Below are positions 10,101 through 19,796 of a stretch of 64,000 bases of DNA, one piece after another (position 1 is the stretch's first letter; the number at the start of each line of letters is the position of its first letter). A program made the translations under genes and the position numbers. The notes beneath the pieces were generated by a model that worked only from the letters and a program-made list of their open reading frames with translations, searched no databases and was not told the origin of the DNA. The DNA is from Bradyrhizobium altum (GTDB lineage Bacteria > Pseudomonadota > Alphaproteobacteria > Rhizobiales > Xanthobacteraceae), in the NCBI RefSeq assembly GCF_020889705.1, contig NZ_JACMYP010000003.1, positions 62,001 through 126,000 of the forward strand, given 5' to 3'.

Positions 10101-13100
10101 CACGCTGATGCTGAACGCCGGCCAGGAGATATCGATCGGCCAAGCCGTGGCCGATGCGCTGGTGCTCGATCCGGCGATCTTCCAGTCCGGCTTCACGGCC
10201 TACAACATCAGCAGCAATACGGGCATCCGGATCGGCGAAGGCGCCCGTGTGGACGCCGAGGTGCCGGTCTATCGCTTCACCCCGCGCAGCTTCATCACGC
10301 CCAGCGGGAGCCTCGTCACCGAGGCCGCGGACCTCTGGACGCCTCCCAACTTCACGATCAATTCCTTCACGCGCAGCGCCACGCAGCGCGTCGGCGCCGA
10401 TCTGACGTTCTGGAGCCTGCATGATTTCACGCTGGCGAAGGGCGCGTCGATCAACGTCGATCCGGGGCGTTCGGTCTCGATCTTCGCCAATCGCCAGACT
10501 GTCATCGACGGTGCGATCAAGGCGCCCGCCGGCAATATCCTGATCACGAGCCTGCAGGACGCCACCAGCGACGCCCGCTACAATATGGGTTACGGCGAGT
10601 TCGGCCTGACGCGTTCGTTCTGGATCGGCGACGACGCGGTGCTGGATGTTTCCGCGCGTGATGCGGTGGGACGCGATGAGCGCGGGGTTTCGTATGCGGC
10701 CGTGCCCGACGGCGGCACGATCCGCATCGGAGCGCTGGATCCGAAAAATCCCGTTATCAGCGACGCCTTCGTGATCGTTCGCCCGGGCGCGCTGATCGAT
10801 GCGTCGGGTACCTCTGCACTGGTCGATGTCCAAAGCGGCAACGGCTATGTCCAGACGCCTGCCGCGAGTGATGGCGGGACGATCTCGCTCTATTCCAGCT
10901 TCGGTATGGCGCTCGACGGCACCTTGCGCGCGGCGTCGGGCGGCAGCGGCGCGTCCGGCGGCGCGCTGAACCTGACGATGTCTTGGCGTGGCTATATCGT
11001 TGGGCAGCCGAATGCAAACGCGCCCTATGCCAGCGGCGATCTGCCTGAGGCGTTCCAGAGGTCGCGCGATATCACGCTCGTGCAGAACGCCACAGGCAGC
11101 GGCCTGAGCGCCGATCTGTCGCCCGGTCAGGCCGATCCGGCGCTGCAATTCGGACGGACGGTGATTGGCGTCAACCAGGTCGAGAAGGGCGGCTTCGGCT
11201 CGCTCGCACTCTTTACCCGCGATCTTCTCATCTTCGGCGGCAATGTGGATCTCAGCCTGTCGCGCAGCCTCCGGCTTTCGAGCGGCGTCATCGCCGCGGC
11301 GCCTGACACCCCGAACAGCACAGTTCGCTTGTCCGCGCCCTATGTCCGGCTCGATGGCGTCTACAACGCCGCAGATGCGCAGACGTCGATGGGATATTCG
11401 CCCGGGATCAACAATCTCCACGTCCGCAATCCGGCGGCGGGCGGAAGTTTCTCCGTCGCAGGCAACTTGATCGATGTCTACGGCTCCGTCCTGTTCGGAG
11501 CCACCGGCGTGCAGGGCAGTGGGGCGGTCGATTTCGGTCCCGGACGTCCGGTCAGCATTCCATTCGATGCCCGCGGCTTTCGTCAAGTCGCGTTGCAGAG
11601 CAGCGGTGATATCCGGTTCGGCAATGGCGGCCTCGATGTTGAAAATCTCGCGCTGACCGCCGACCAGATCTATCCCTTGAGCGGCGCGGTCGCCACGATC
11701 GTGGTTGGGCTCCGTCCGAATGGAATAAGTGCCGCCTATGATCCCGACGCCCGTCTCGTGATCCGCCGCAACGACGACCAGACACCGGCGGTACCGGCTG
11801 CGGTGTTCGGCGATCTAACTCTTGTTGCCGCCAATGTCGACCAGGGGGGTGTTCTCCGCGCGCCACTGGGGCGCATCTCGTTCAACAGCGATGCCGGGGC
11901 ACGGATCACCTTCCGCAGCGGAAGCATCACCTCCGCAAGCGCAGCCGGCTTGATCATGCCGTTTGGCGGCACCTCGGATGGCATCACCTATCAGGGCGCG
12001 GACGGCACGCTGCACAACCTGGCGAGCGCCTTCTTTGACGATCATACGAGCAATCTAAAGATCGCCAGCGGCATTTCGATCAATGCTGCATCCGTTGTGG
12101 GTGAGCCGGGCTCGGTGCTCGATCTCTCCGGCGGCGGCACGCTCACCGGCGCGGGCTTCGTCTCCGGCCGTGGCGGTTCGGTCGACGTGTTGAAGACCGC
12201 GCTCGTCAACGCCAATCCGGTCAACAGCTACAGCGCCGCGGGCAACAAGGTCTATGCCATCCTGCCCGGTTACGCCGCCGACTACGCGCCGGTGATCGCA
12301 TCCAATGGCGCCGGTGATCCCGTGATCGGCCAGCAGATCACGCTTCGTTCGGGTGCGCCAGGATTGCCCGCGGGCACCTATACGCTACTCCCCTCGAGCT
12401 ACGCGCTGTTGCCTGGCGGTTACCGCGTCGAGCTTGGCGCCACCGGAACGAGCATGATAGCGCCCGTGACCGCGGGCAATGGCTCGGTGGTCACATCTGG
12501 CTATCTTGGCGTCGCCAACGCCGGAATGAGGGACACGCTGCCAACACGGGTGATCCTGACCGCCGGCCAGACCACGCGGCTTTATTCGCAGTATAACGAG
12601 ACCGGCTATGCCGATTTCGAGCGCGCACAGGCGGCCCAGTTCAGTGGCTTCCGGCCTCATCTGCCGGAAGACGGCAAGGTCCTTGTACTGAATCTCTTCC
12701 CGTCGCCGGATAATACGAAATCGCTGTCCTTCGCCGGCACCGCGCTGTTCGACGGTGCCAAAGGCGGCGTTGACGGCACGCTGGTCATCAGGCCGCGGCT
12801 CGCCTCATCGGGTGACGGCGTGCTCGACGTCACGGCGCCGGGAACCGCACCCATCGCGGGTCATACGTCGATTTCGAGCGACGACATCAATGCCTTCAAG
12901 GCATCGACGGTGCTGCTGGGCGGCGCCAGCGTGTACTCCGAGGTCGATAATTCCGGGGCCGGTGCCAATATTTACTTTGATGGGAGCTCGACCACGGCCG
13001 TCAACCTGCTCGACGGCGCTACGATTCGCGCGGGCCAGGTGTTCCTGATCGGCAAGACCGTCAACATGGCGGGCGGCGCGACCATCGACACGCGCGGCTT

Positions 13101-16100
13101 GAGCAGCAACGCGGTCGATTCCACGCTGGGTTACTTCTACGCCAACATATCGCCTGACTCGTCTGCAAACCCTGCCTACAGTCCGGCTGTGCTCGCGGTC
13201 GCCAATGGCCGGTTCCAGTTCCTGGATGCCGTTGGGCCCGGCAACATCAGCATCGCGAGCGGTGCCTCGTTGCTCACGGACGGCAGCGTGGTGCTGGCCG
13301 CGCCGGGCGGGCTCTCGATGGGTGACGTCAATTTCGGCGCGCGCTACCTCAACGTCACGCAGGAGCAGATCAATGTCGGCACCGCGGCCGCGGTTGCCGC
13401 GGCGCAGGCCGCAGGTCAACTGCCGTCGGGCTGGAATCTCACCCAGAGTGTGCTCGACAAGCTGCTGCGGCCGTCGACGACTGCCGGCAGCCCGACGCTC
13501 GAGCAACTCATCATCACGGCAAGCGGCGCCTTCAATCTGATCGGCAGTGTCGACCTCGACGCCACGCGCCGGGGCGGCGCCTCCTCCGATTCCCTCAAAT
13601 TCGTTCTCAATACACCGGCGATTTATGGCCTCGGCTCCGCGGGCGACACCGCCGGCATCACCGCCGACACGCTGGTCTGGAACGGCATTCGCACGGGCAA
13701 CGGCAGCACCACGAGCCCTTACGGCAGCCAGACGCCAGCCGCGGTGCTGCCCGGCGGCCCGGGCACGGGATCGGGGCATCTCGCCATCACGGCCAGCGAG
13801 ATTCTGTTCGGCTACGACGCCGCGCTGAGCAAGCCGACCGATGGCGCAACGCTGAACCGCCTGGCGCTTGGCTTCTCCGATGTCACGCTGACGGCTACGA
13901 AACGCATCACCGCGAACAGCAACGGCACCCTGAAGGTGGGGCTCAGCCAGGACAGCACCGGCGCATTGCAGGGCGGTGCGCTCACCATTGCGACCCCGCT
14001 GATCACGGCGAGCGGTGGGGCTACGCTCGATGTCAGCGCGGGCGCAGCCTTGCGTCTGGTCGCGCCGGCTGGAGCCACGCCTGCCGACACGCGTGGTGCG
14101 ACTGATCTCGGCGGCACGCTCTCGTTCGGCGGCGACAGCGTCTTTGTCGACACCGCCTTTGCCTTGCCGTCCGGCAAGCTGACGCTGAATGCGACGCACG
14201 ACGTCGTGCTTGGCGCAAACGCGACCGTCGACCTGTCGGGCCGCGGCATCGCCTTCTTCGATGTCACCAAATTCAGCTGGGGTGGCGATCTCATCCTGAG
14301 CTCCACCAACGGCGACATCATCCAGGGCGCCGGTTCGGTGATCGATGTCTCGGCCGCGTACAACGCAGCGGGCTCGATCACGGCCAAGGCGATCGATGCT
14401 GCGCATGGGCAGGTCTCGTTCGCCGGTACGCTCAAGGGATCGTCGACCGGCGATTACGACAGCGGCCAGCTCACGGTAGCGGCACAGAGTTTCGGCGATT
14501 TCGCCGCGTTGAATGCCAAGCTCAACGATGCCGGTTTCTTCAGCGCCCGCAGCTTTGATCTCCGTCAAGGCAGCCTTGTCATTGGCGATGGCGTCAAGGC
14601 GCGCTACCTCGCGGTCTCGGTCGATCAAGGAAGCCTCACGGTCGACGGCCGGATCGACGCGAGCGGGGCGAAGCCCGGCACCATCCGCCTGTCCGCGCGC
14701 GACGATCTCAGGCTCACTTCGAATGCCGTGCTCGATGCCCATGGCAATGTGCTCCAGACCGACAGCTACGGCGTGGCGATCGAAGCCAATAACACTGCGC
14801 ATATCGAACTCACCACCACGCAGGGCACCATGACGGTGGCCGCGGGCGCGACGATCGACATGACCTCGCCGGATGGCGTGGCGCGCGGCAAGCTCGAGCT
14901 CAATGCGCCGCGCCGCGGCGGCGCTGGCGGCGACGGTGCTGGCGCCAACGACATCGCCATCGAAGCGCGCGGCCCGTTCAATATTCGCGGTGCCAGCAGC
15001 ATCGCGATGAACGGCTTCCGCACCTACTGCCTGCCGGGCGGCAGCGTCATCGATCAGGCCTACCTCGACGGTCTGAATAACGACAGCGCGGCATTCATCA
15101 ACGCTGCGCTCCAGAATGGCGACTTGCAGAACCGCCTGGCCGGGCTTGCGGCCTATGGCTCCGCCTTCCATCTGCGGCCCGGCGTTGCCATCACCTCAAG
15201 CGGTGGTCTGTCGACGAAGGGCGATCTCGATTTCTCCGGCTATCGCTATGGACCAAACGCCGATCCGGCCGTGCGCGGCTCCGGTGAGCCGGGCGTGCTG
15301 GTCGTGCGTGCCGCCGGCGACCTCAAGATCAACGGCAGCATCAATGATGGATTCGCACCACCGCCGGCGTCACCCGATGCGGTGACGGTGATTGCCACCG
15401 GCACGTTGCCGGACGCCTATACGGTTCGGACGGATGGGGTCGTCCTCGGCAATGGTTCGACCATTCCGAGCGATGGCACAATCAACCTCGAGCTCGATCT
15501 CGCCGACGGAAGCGTCGTGCAGAGCCCGACCGCCGTGCATCCGCTCCCCGTCGCGCTAACCTTGTCGGAGGCCTTCACTGTGAAAGGACCCGCCAATCGG
15601 ATCAGGACGCTGAATGGCGGGCGCATCATAGCTCCGGGAAAGACTTACAATCCGGGTGATGTGCTGCCAGTTGGGACAGTATTTCCGGACGGCACCGTAT
15701 TTGAAAAGGGCGTCTATTTTACCGGGCAGATCTTCATCAATGCTGCGCTCAGTCTGGCGGTTGAGCCTGTGAAACTGCCGGCGGGGACCAGCCTTGTGCT
15801 GTTCGGGGGGTACACATTCACGGCCGATACGCCGCTTGCCAAGGGCACGGTGCTTCCGGCGGGCATGACGAACGTCAATCTGCTCGGACCGGGCGACCGC
15901 CAAATCTGGGCGATCTCGCCGATGCTCGCTCCCGGAACGCAGTCCTGGTCGATGCGGCTCGTGGGCGGCGCCGATCTTGCCAGCGCCGACAGCCGTGCGC
16001 TGCGGACGGTCGATGCACTCGCCGGTTCGGGCAACGTGGTGTTCAATGATCCGTTCAGCGTCACCATCAACAAGCCGACGACATCAGGCGTCAGCGTGGT

Positions 16101-19095
16101 GCGCACCGGGACGGGTGATCTCGAAATTCTCGCGGGCGGCAGCTATGACCAGCAATCGCCATTTGGCGTCTACACCGCTGGCACCGCCATCATGGAGACC
16201 GGTACCACGGCGAACGAGCCTTACAATCTCAGCCGCGGCACGTTATCCGACGGCACGGTGCTTGGCTCGGCAAACACCGCGTATCAAGCGACCCTTGGTT
16301 CGGAGCGGATGTATTACGCCGAGCATGGCGGCGACTTCCTGCTTGTCGCGCAGGGCGATGTCAGAGGCACCCTAGCGAGCCGGACGACCGAGATCGGGTC
16401 CTGGCTGTGGCGCCAGGGTGGTTCGGAGATCGTCCAGCGGACGGCCTGGGGCATCAATTTCGGCGGCTATACGTTTGATCCGGCGCTCAACAATGGCACG
16501 CTGGCCTTGAATCTCTCCGCCTTCTCCGGCCTCGGCACGCTCGGCGGCGGCAATGTCACGGTGCAAGCCGGAGGCACGATGGGTGACACAGGCCGGGGCG
16601 TCGTCATCGCCGTCGGCGGCAGCGGACGTATCATGGCCGATGGCAGCCTGGTGCAGACCGGCGGCGGCACGCTGTCGGTGCAGGCCGGCGATCTCGGCAC
16701 CGGCGGCAATCAGTTCGTCAATCTGCGTGGACGGATGGATGTCGCGACCGGAGACTTCGGCAGCCTGACCGCGACAAACATTCGCAACACGGCGGATCTG
16801 CGACCGATCAACCCGCTGACGCCCTATTCCATGACCACGCTCGCCGGTGGAGATTTCGCTCCGGGTGACAGCGTGATCGATATCCGCGCGCGCGGCGACA
16901 TGGCCGTGGGAACCATACTCGATCCGGGCCGTGTCGGCGTCACTGGTCTGACCGCTGCGGATAACGGCGGCGAGGGTGCAAGCTGGTTCACGCTCTGGAC
17001 GGCGACAACCGCGGTCAATATGGTCGCCGCGGGCGGTTCGCTCGCACCGGGCAGTAGCCCGTCAAACTCGCGCTTCCTGCCCTCGATCGTGCGAGCGGTC
17101 GCCGCGAACGGCAACATCTATAATCCGGGCGGAGGAATGCTGCTGCCATCAGCGAACGGAACGCTCGAGCTGCTGGCGCAAGGGTCGATCTTTGGCGACG
17201 CACTCGAGACGGGTCTCTTGACAACACCGATGTCGGCCCTGGCAACCCCGTTCAGGCCTGGCTGGGCGACCCTGAGGGATGGAACGACGATCACTGCCTC
17301 CAATTATTGGGGCGACTATACCGCTGTGGACGATCAACCAGGCGGCGGGCTGCCCGTTTACTCGTACGATACCGGCGGACAGCCCTTTGTGTTCGATGCA
17401 AACACGGTGCAGAACAGGGCCGTGCCGGTCCAACGCGATCTGTCGCACATCTATGCGGTGAACGGCGATATCACGGACATCACTTATGGTTGGATCCTCA
17501 ACAAGAGCCGGACCGGGGCCGATGGCACCGTCAACAGCGTCTATTATCAGGCGGCAAGGCCACTGCGGATGCTGGCCGGCGGTGACATTGTCGATATCAA
17601 GGGCTTGATCCTGCAGAGCGACGCCAATGATGTGTCCACGATAGCGGCCGGGGGCAGCATCATCTATGCAGGCAGGCCAGGGCTCTCTCCCGGGGAGAAG
17701 GGTGGCCTGACGATTGCAGGCCCGGGTACGCTCGAAATCACGGCCGGCAAGAACATCTATCAGGGGTCAACCGCGACGGTCGAAAGCCTCGGAGCTCTGG
17801 TCGCCGGCGACAAGCGGCCTGGCGCTGGCGTTGTGATGCAGGCTGGCGTCGGTACGGGCGAGGTCGGTGTTGGACAGGTCGACTGGACCAATTTTGCGAA
17901 GCTCTATCTCGATCCGAGCAATCTCGCAGCCGCGGGGCCGATCGCGGACCAGCCAGGCAAGGTGGCCAAGACCTATGGAGACGAGCTCTACGATTGGCTG
18001 AAGCAACGCGTCGGGTACAGTGGGGCCAAGGCCGATGCGCTCAATTTCTTCCTCGCGCTGCCAGATGCGCAGCAGCGCGTTTTCCTGCGCCAGGTCTACT
18101 ATGCCGAGCTGACCGCGGGCGGGCGCGAGTATAACGAAGTCGGCGGCGCGCGCGCAGGCTCCTATCTGCGCGGGCGCGAGGCGATCGCCGCGCTGTTCCC
18201 GAATGATGCCGCCTATCGTGGCGACATCACGATATTCACCGCGGCAACCGGTACGCCGGGCCAGCCGAATTACGCCATTCAAAGTGGCTTCGTTCACACC
18301 GATTTCGGCGGCGACATCCAGTTCCTCACGCCGGGCGGCGGCGTCACGATCGGGACCGAGGGGCTGCTGCCGGGCGCCGATGCCGGCCTCGTCACGCAAG
18401 GCGCGGGCAACATCCAGATCTATTCGCAGAACAGCGTGCTGATGGGCCTGTCGCGCATCATGACGACGTTCGGCGGCAATATCGTGATCTGGTCGGCCGA
18501 AGGCGACATCAATGCCGGCCGCGGCGCCAAGACCACGGTGATCTATACGCCGCCGAAGCGCGCCTACGACAATTACGGCGATATCACGATATCGCCGGTA
18601 GTGCCGTCCAGCGGCGCCGGCATCGCAACGCTGCAACCGATCCCGGAGGTGCCGCGCGGGACGGTCGATCTGATCGCGCCGCTTGGCACCGTCGATGCCG
18701 GCGAGGCCGGTATCCGCGCGTCGAGCTTCGTCAACATCGCTGCATTGCATATCGTCAACGCAGCCAACATTCAGGCGCAGGGTGGCGTGATCGGCGTGCC
18801 GCAGGTGCAGGCGCCCAACATGGGCTCCTTGAGCGAAGCCTCGAACACGGCGGGCGCCGCTGCCAAGCAAGTGGCCGTGCCGCCGCCGCAGACGAACGAG
18901 CAGCCTTCCGTCATCATCGTCGAAGTGCTCGGCTATGGCGGAGGCGACGGCAGCGATGATCAAAAGCGGCGCAGCAACGACAAGCAAAGCCAATACGACC
19001 CGAATAGCGCTTTCCAATTGATCGGCGATGGCCAGTTGACCGCGGAGCAGTTGAAGAAGCTGACGCCGGATGAGCGCCGTCAGGTCGCGAACTAG
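7180..19095 (+). CDS. Giant filamentous-haemagglutinin-like two-partner-secretion exoprotein (TpsA)
   Basis: A 3,971-residue surface protein, the largest gene in the window. The start at ATG 7180 is preferred over an earlier in-frame GTG at 7075 because it gives a clear signal peptide (RTALFGSVSVVALLANTPVVA) and has a purine-rich AAGAAAG upstream. Residues about 110-330 form the TPS/haemagglutination-activity domain (RAQAILNWNSFNVG, then NQNG at 202-205 followed by IIFGGASQVNVGSLIAS). The long centre is rich in G, S, A, N, T and D with short repeated beta-strand phrases such as SGSLIDVSSGG, as expected of a right-handed beta-helix. The final 500 residues, including PGTLEITAGKNIYQGS and SGAKADALNFFLALP, resemble DUF3739. 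It probably mediates adhesion or biofilm formation. No TpsB exporter gene accompanies it. Confidence 0.88.
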   Translation: MVRLSRSLTRATVRTALFGSVSVVALLANTPVVARPFGSSWTVSPSAAAMAASQSAAQDAAAAAKHGQDAMARATRAIQAIQGLQNAARAAAQTSQRSATLPQVAVPNGLATGGLQVAPGWQGANAPTQAIDAAGQTQVGIAQTRAQAILNWNSFNVGARTTLTFEQQGHANWVALNRVVGSAAPSQILGNIKADGSVYVINQNGIIFGGASQVNVGSLIASTANITDTQFLRNGIYSQQASGQYVPSFTDARGAVWVEAGALISTNAPSSVTQGGGFVLLMGTEVSNAGSISAPRGQVQLAAGNDFLLRPGYSTDANQASTTRGNEISPIVRDAIAAVGNSGLIFAQQGDITLAGRSITQGGVLVATTSVNTRGTIHLLNAASDAAGSITLASGSLTAILPELDSSDTALDSQRSQLVADSKAFTHAPAANAQFDNLSQLADRLDQGRIEIVSGGTVNFKDGSTTQAQGGQVAVSASRRVFAESGSIIDVSGVRGVLLPVSTNNLLINVQGNELRDSPANRDRDNLKNADVWIDARDLVLVPAGTGGYATDRYYTPGGLLEVSGYLANTAHRIGEWAAVGGTVTLSAQEVVAQKGAVFDVSGGSISYQGGYIRATNFLGADGRLYSVNQARADMQFYGFGAGFIREHKLGGKVAPNLTEVWTSPFGKGRVTTRWEDGYTIGRDAGSLVLSTPTAVFEADIVADVVTGSRQTTARPDGTTDGYKLSQNVAPLQGKLALGGYSGLGLTSASAARVIFGRTPEITDALNATSVLPDDRIGTALFNSDALNAARLGGLSVASSKEILVEAPLELAPGAQVIFMAPHVEIGASVTAHGGSVTLTNLMHAVFGQGQNELWWALNAPNGKSQVTIGQNVAVDLSGLWSNELTGTDGSGRAHLDGGNFTVSTTGGITLASGSLIDVSSGGAILANGKTQGGKGGNVSLVANDYSHLPSTQFFTNPLILDGTIRAYGFGGGGTLMLNAGQEISIGQAVADALVLDPAIFQSGFTAYNISSNTGIRIGEGARVDAEVPVYRFTPRSFITPSGSLVTEAADLWTPPNFTINSFTRSATQRVGADLTFWSLHDFTLAKGASINVDPGRSVSIFANRQTVIDGAIKAPAGNILITSLQDATSDARYNMGYGEFGLTRSFWIGDDAVLDVSARDAVGRDERGVSYAAVPDGGTIRIGALDPKNPVISDAFVIVRPGALIDASGTSALVDVQSGNGYVQTPAASDGGTISLYSSFGMALDGTLRAASGGSGASGGALNLTMSWRGYIVGQPNANAPYASGDLPEAFQRSRDITLVQNATGSGLSADLSPGQADPALQFGRTVIGVNQVEKGGFGSLALFTRDLLIFGGNVDLSLSRSLRLSSGVIAAAPDTPNSTVRLSAPYVRLDGVYNAADAQTSMGYSPGINNLHVRNPAAGGSFSVAGNLIDVYGSVLFGATGVQGSGAVDFGPGRPVSIPFDARGFRQVALQSSGDIRFGNGGLDVENLALTADQIYPLSGAVATIVVGLRPNGISAAYDPDARLVIRRNDDQTPAVPAAVFGDLTLVAANVDQGGVLRAPLGRISFNSDAGARITFRSGSITSASAAGLIMPFGGTSDGITYQGADGTLHNLASAFFDDHTSNLKIASGISINAASVVGEPGSVLDLSGGGTLTGAGFVSGRGGSVDVLKTALVNANPVNSYSAAGNKVYAILPGYAADYAPVIASNGAGDPVIGQQITLRSGAPGLPAGTYTLLPSSYALLPGGYRVELGATGTSMIAPVTAGNGSVVTSGYLGVANAGMRDTLPTRVILTAGQTTRLYSQYNETGYADFERAQAAQFSGFRPHLPEDGKVLVLNLFPSPDNTKSLSFAGTALFDGAKGGVDGTLVIRPRLASSGDGVLDVTAPGTAPIAGHTSISSDDINAFKASTVLLGGASVYSEVDNSGAGANIYFDGSSTTAVNLLDGATIRAGQVFLIGKTVNMAGGATIDTRGLSSNAVDSTLGYFYANISPDSSANPAYSPAVLAVANGRFQFLDAVGPGNISIASGASLLTDGSVVLAAPGGLSMGDVNFGARYLNVTQEQINVGTAAAVAAAQAAGQLPSGWNLTQSVLDKLLRPSTTAGSPTLEQLIITASGAFNLIGSVDLDATRRGGASSDSLKFVLNTPAIYGLGSAGDTAGITADTLVWNGIRTGNGSTTSPYGSQTPAAVLPGGPGTGSGHLAITASEILFGYDAALSKPTDGATLNRLALGFSDVTLTATKRITANSNGTLKVGLSQDSTGALQGGALTIATPLITASGGATLDVSAGAALRLVAPAGATPADTRGATDLGGTLSFGGDSVFVDTAFALPSGKLTLNATHDVVLGANATVDLSGRGIAFFDVTKFSWGGDLILSSTNGDIIQGAGSVIDVSAAYNAAGSITAKAIDAAHGQVSFAGTLKGSSTGDYDSGQLTVAAQSFGDFAALNAKLNDAGFFSARSFDLRQGSLVIGDGVKARYLAVSVDQGSLTVDGRIDASGAKPGTIRLSARDDLRLTSNAVLDAHGNVLQTDSYGVAIEANNTAHIELTTTQGTMTVAAGATIDMTSPDGVARGKLELNAPRRGGAGGDGAGANDIAIEARGPFNIRGASSIAMNGFRTYCLPGGSVIDQAYLDGLNNDSAAFINAALQNGDLQNRLAGLAAYGSAFHLRPGVAITSSGGLSTKGDLDFSGYRYGPNADPAVRGSGEPGVLVVRAAGDLKINGSINDGFAPPPASPDAVTVIATGTLPDAYTVRTDGVVLGNGSTIPSDGTINLELDLADGSVVQSPTAVHPLPVALTLSEAFTVKGPANRIRTLNGGRIIAPGKTYNPGDVLPVGTVFPDGTVFEKGVYFTGQIFINAALSLAVEPVKLPAGTSLVLFGGYTFTADTPLAKGTVLPAGMTNVNLLGPGDRQIWAISPMLAPGTQSWSMRLVGGADLASADSRALRTVDALAGSGNVVFNDPFSVTINKPTTSGVSVVRTGTGDLEILAGGSYDQQSPFGVYTAGTAIMETGTTANEPYNLSRGTLSDGTVLGSANTAYQATLGSERMYYAEHGGDFLLVAQGDVRGTLASRTTEIGSWLWRQGGSEIVQRTAWGINFGGYTFDPALNNGTLALNLSAFSGLGTLGGGNVTVQAGGTMGDTGRGVVIAVGGSGRIMADGSLVQTGGGTLSVQAGDLGTGGNQFVNLRGRMDVATGDFGSLTATNIRNTADLRPINPLTPYSMTTLAGGDFAPGDSVIDIRARGDMAVGTILDPGRVGVTGLTAADNGGEGASWFTLWTATTAVNMVAAGGSLAPGSSPSNSRFLPSIVRAVAANGNIYNPGGGMLLPSANGTLELLAQGSIFGDALETGLLTTPMSALATPFRPGWATLRDGTTITASNYWGDYTAVDDQPGGGLPVYSYDTGGQPFVFDANTVQNRAVPVQRDLSHIYAVNGDITDITYGWILNKSRTGADGTVNSVYYQAARPLRMLAGGDIVDIKGLILQSDANDVSTIAAGGSIIYAGRPGLSPGEKGGLTIAGPGTLEITAGKNIYQGSTATVESLGALVAGDKRPGAGVVMQAGVGTGEVGVGQVDWTNFAKLYLDPSNLAAAGPIADQPGKVAKTYGDELYDWLKQRVGYSGAKADALNFFLALPDAQQRVFLRQVYYAELTAGGREYNEVGGARAGSYLRGREAIAALFPNDAAYRGDITIFTAATGTPGQPNYAIQSGFVHTDFGGDIQFLTPGGGVTIGTEGLLPGADAGLVTQGAGNIQIYSQNSVLMGLSRIMTTFGGNIVIWSAEGDINAGRGAKTTVIYTPPKRAYDNYGDITISPVVPSSGAGIATLQPIPEVPRGTVDLIAPLGTVDAGEAGIRASSFVNIAALHIVNAANIQAQGGVIGVPQVQAPNMGSLSEASNTAGAAAKQVAVPPPQTNEQPSVIIVEVLGYGGGDGSDDQKRRSNDKQSQYDPNSAFQLIGDGQLTAEQLKKLTPDERRQVAN

Positions 19096-19099
19096 CTAG

Positions 19100-19149
19100 A
19101 GCGTTTTCGAGCGAAGTGGGTACCGGTTCGCGTGAAGAAAACGCGTCAA
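19100..19149. repeat. 50-bp dispersed palindromic repeat, copy 1
   Basis: This 50-base segment is an exact reverse complement of 48393-48442. It folds on itself: GCGTTTTC (19101-19108) pairs with GAAAACGC (19137-19144) and an inner GCGAA/TTCGC stem surrounds GGTACC. It lies five bases after the stop codon of the giant exoprotein gene and may act as a transcript end or stability element. Such short dispersed palindromes are common in Bradyrhizobium intergenic DNA (recollection, not checked). Confidence 0.8.
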
Positions 19150-19208
19150 GACAAGAATCCAGCCTGCGCGGCGGCCGCTGCGACTTGGCTTGAGCGATGC
19201 TGGTCTAG

Positions 19209-19796
19209 TTAGCCCGCCGCGCGGGGCAGGGAACCGTTTGCCGTGATCTCGGCCGAGAGCTCCTCGATGGTCTTGCGCTGCTCCATGGCGGCGCGCCGGA
19301 TCAGCGCAAAGGCGGCCGGCTCGGCGAGTGCATGGGTGTGCATGACCTGAAGGACGGCGGCGAGCACGACGCGGCGGGATCGAAGACGTTGCTCGAGCTT
19401 AAGCACCTGCTGCTTCAGCTCATTGGTGCGCTCGCTTCGCTCGAAGGCGAGGACCAGCGCGGCATAGATGCCGGCCGAGCGCAGCGGCTTGACCAGGAAC
19501 GAGGCCGGATCGAGGTCGAGCACCAGCTTGAGGCGGCTTGGCGTCTCCGTGCCGAGCAGGGCGATGACCGGGCTTCGCCCAAGCGCCGCGCGCTGCGCCG
19601 GTGAGGTGAGCGGCAGGAACTCGTCGTCGATCAGCGTCACGTCCGGCCGGCAGTCGATTTTGGCGCCGCCATCCCATGTGACGATGTCGATCCCGAGACG
19701 TTCGAACTGGCGCCTGACGATGGTGGCGTCGCGCTCGTCCTTGATGGCGACGAGCGCCTTGCGCCCGCGCAGCGAAAATGACGACGGCTTGCTCAT
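19209..19796 (-). CDS. amiR: AmiR-like ANTAR-domain antitermination regulator
   Basis: A 195-residue protein with a pseudo-receiver-like N-terminal half (RKALVAIKDERDATIVRRQF; VTLIDDEFLP), a connecting coiled coil (RTNELKQQVLKLEQRL) and a C-terminal ANTAR three-helix domain (AEPAAFALIRRAAMEQRKTI). AmiR binds the leader RNA of the amidase operon and prevents early termination; AmiC keeps it inactive without amide. Its ATG overlaps the stop codon of the amiC-like gene by four bases (ATGA), the classic amiC-amiR arrangement. Its target is probably the leader of the divergent amidase operon that starts at 21375. Confidence 0.85.
   Translation of the reverse strand: MSKPSSFSLRGRKALVAIKDERDATIVRRQFERLGIDIVTWDGGAKIDCRPDVTLIDDEFLPLTSPAQRAALGRSPVIALLGTETPSRLKLVLDLDPASFLVKPLRSAGIYAALVLAFERSERTNELKQQVLKLEQRLRSRRVVLAAVLQVMHTHALAEPAAFALIRRAAMEQRKTIEELSAEITANGSLPRAAG

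Noticed and set aside
12805-15171. 788-codon open frame on the minus strand inside the giant exoprotein gene
   Set aside because: It is antisense to a clearly coding frame, is Arg-rich with no recognisable family sequence, and is a usual GC-rich mirror frame.
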